Positions 48,349-48,399 of a stretch of 48,399 nt of DNA are shown in pieces. The notes under the pieces are model-generated. The model did not search any database. It saw nothing but the letters and a program-made list of their open reading frames with translations, and was not told where the DNA came from. How positions within the stretch are numbered: position 1 is the first letter of the stretch; each line of letters starts with the position of its first letter. The stretch covers positions 1 to 48,399 of the forward strand of contig ONIN01000013.1 in NCBI GenBank assembly GCA_900317905.1. Direction: 5' to 3'. The position numbers and the translations under genes are program-made. The DNA is from an uncultured Eubacteriales bacterium. GTDB lineage: Bacteria > Bacillota > Clostridia > Oscillospirales > Oscillospiraceae.

Positions 48349-48399
48349 ACCGCCAGCACTACACTATTCCGAACCAAAGACCAAAAGATAAGCATTGTG

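Noticed and set aside
1-48399. CRISPR arrays, IS elements, tRNA or rRNA genes
   Set aside because: No regularly spaced repeats, transposase-like proteins, terminal repeats or tRNA-like cloverleaf sequences were seen.

Overview
The window looks like a chromosomal segment of an anaerobic, moderately GC-rich Clostridia bacterium, probably of the Oscillospiraceae type. That placement is inferred from the gene content, the sigma-A style promoters, the strong AGGAGG ribosome sites and the protein family flavours; no 16S gene is present. It opens with the end of the ribosomal alpha operon (rpoA, rplQ). It then runs almost entirely through accessory redox genes built around molybdenum and tungsten. 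No tRNA, rRNA, IS element or CRISPR array was seen.

Layout. 1-927: rpoA end and rplQ. 1186-4949: an E2-fold protein lacking the acyltransferase His, an acyl-CoA ligase, a Gdx-type SMR exporter behind a riboswitch-like leader, and a TetR regulator. 5134-10555: redox operon 1, with a bis-MGD oxidoreductase, NuoE-like and NuoF-like subunits, and a HydA-like protein that has lost its H-cluster. 10734-17058: an HTH-PBP regulator, two moeA genes (one fused to a PBP-like domain) and two FAD oxidoreductases. 17086-19525 (minus): the tungstate importer tupABC, behind a structured leader; its binding protein appears circularly permuted. 19936-23100: a tungsten aldehyde oxidoreductase fused in one frame to an iron alcohol dehydrogenase. 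23315-23896 (minus): a TetR regulator. 24236-27981: redox operon 2, a paralogous oxidoreductase and HydA-like pair without NuoE/F. 28209-36464: an eleven-gene cofactor and molybdate operon (MPT-binding protein, moeA, mobB, moaA, MOSC, mogA, modA, moaC, modB, modC, mobA) behind a leader with an apparent terminator/antiterminator switch. 36486-39396: a DUF92 membrane protein, a Cys-rich ferredoxin and a LysR. 39437-43998: a Crp/Fnr regulator divergent from an NrfA nitrite reductase fused to an FMN-binding domain, followed by the cytochrome c maturation genes resB and ccsA. 44065-48399: two metallo-beta-lactamase proteins (one carrying rubredoxin), a LysR, an FMN/Fe-S flavoprotein, a small membrane protein and a short ORF at the edge.

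How it fits together. ModABC and TupABC bring in the two oxyanions. MoaA, MoaC, MogA, three MoeA paralogues, MobA and MobB turn them into molybdopterin cofactors; moaD, moaE and moeB are not in this window. The cofactors would serve two bis-MGD enzymes and the AOR. The NuoEF and H-cluster-less HydA-like subunits resemble Hyl/Stn-type modules known from acetogens, so electrons probably pass between the bis-MGD enzyme, NAD(P)H and ferredoxin, possibly by flavin-based bifurcation. Both bis-MGD enzymes carry a Ser-His pair where formate dehydrogenases carry Sec/Cys-His, so they are probably not formate dehydrogenases, and their substrate is open. This two-paralogue system is the best candidate in the window for an undescribed system.
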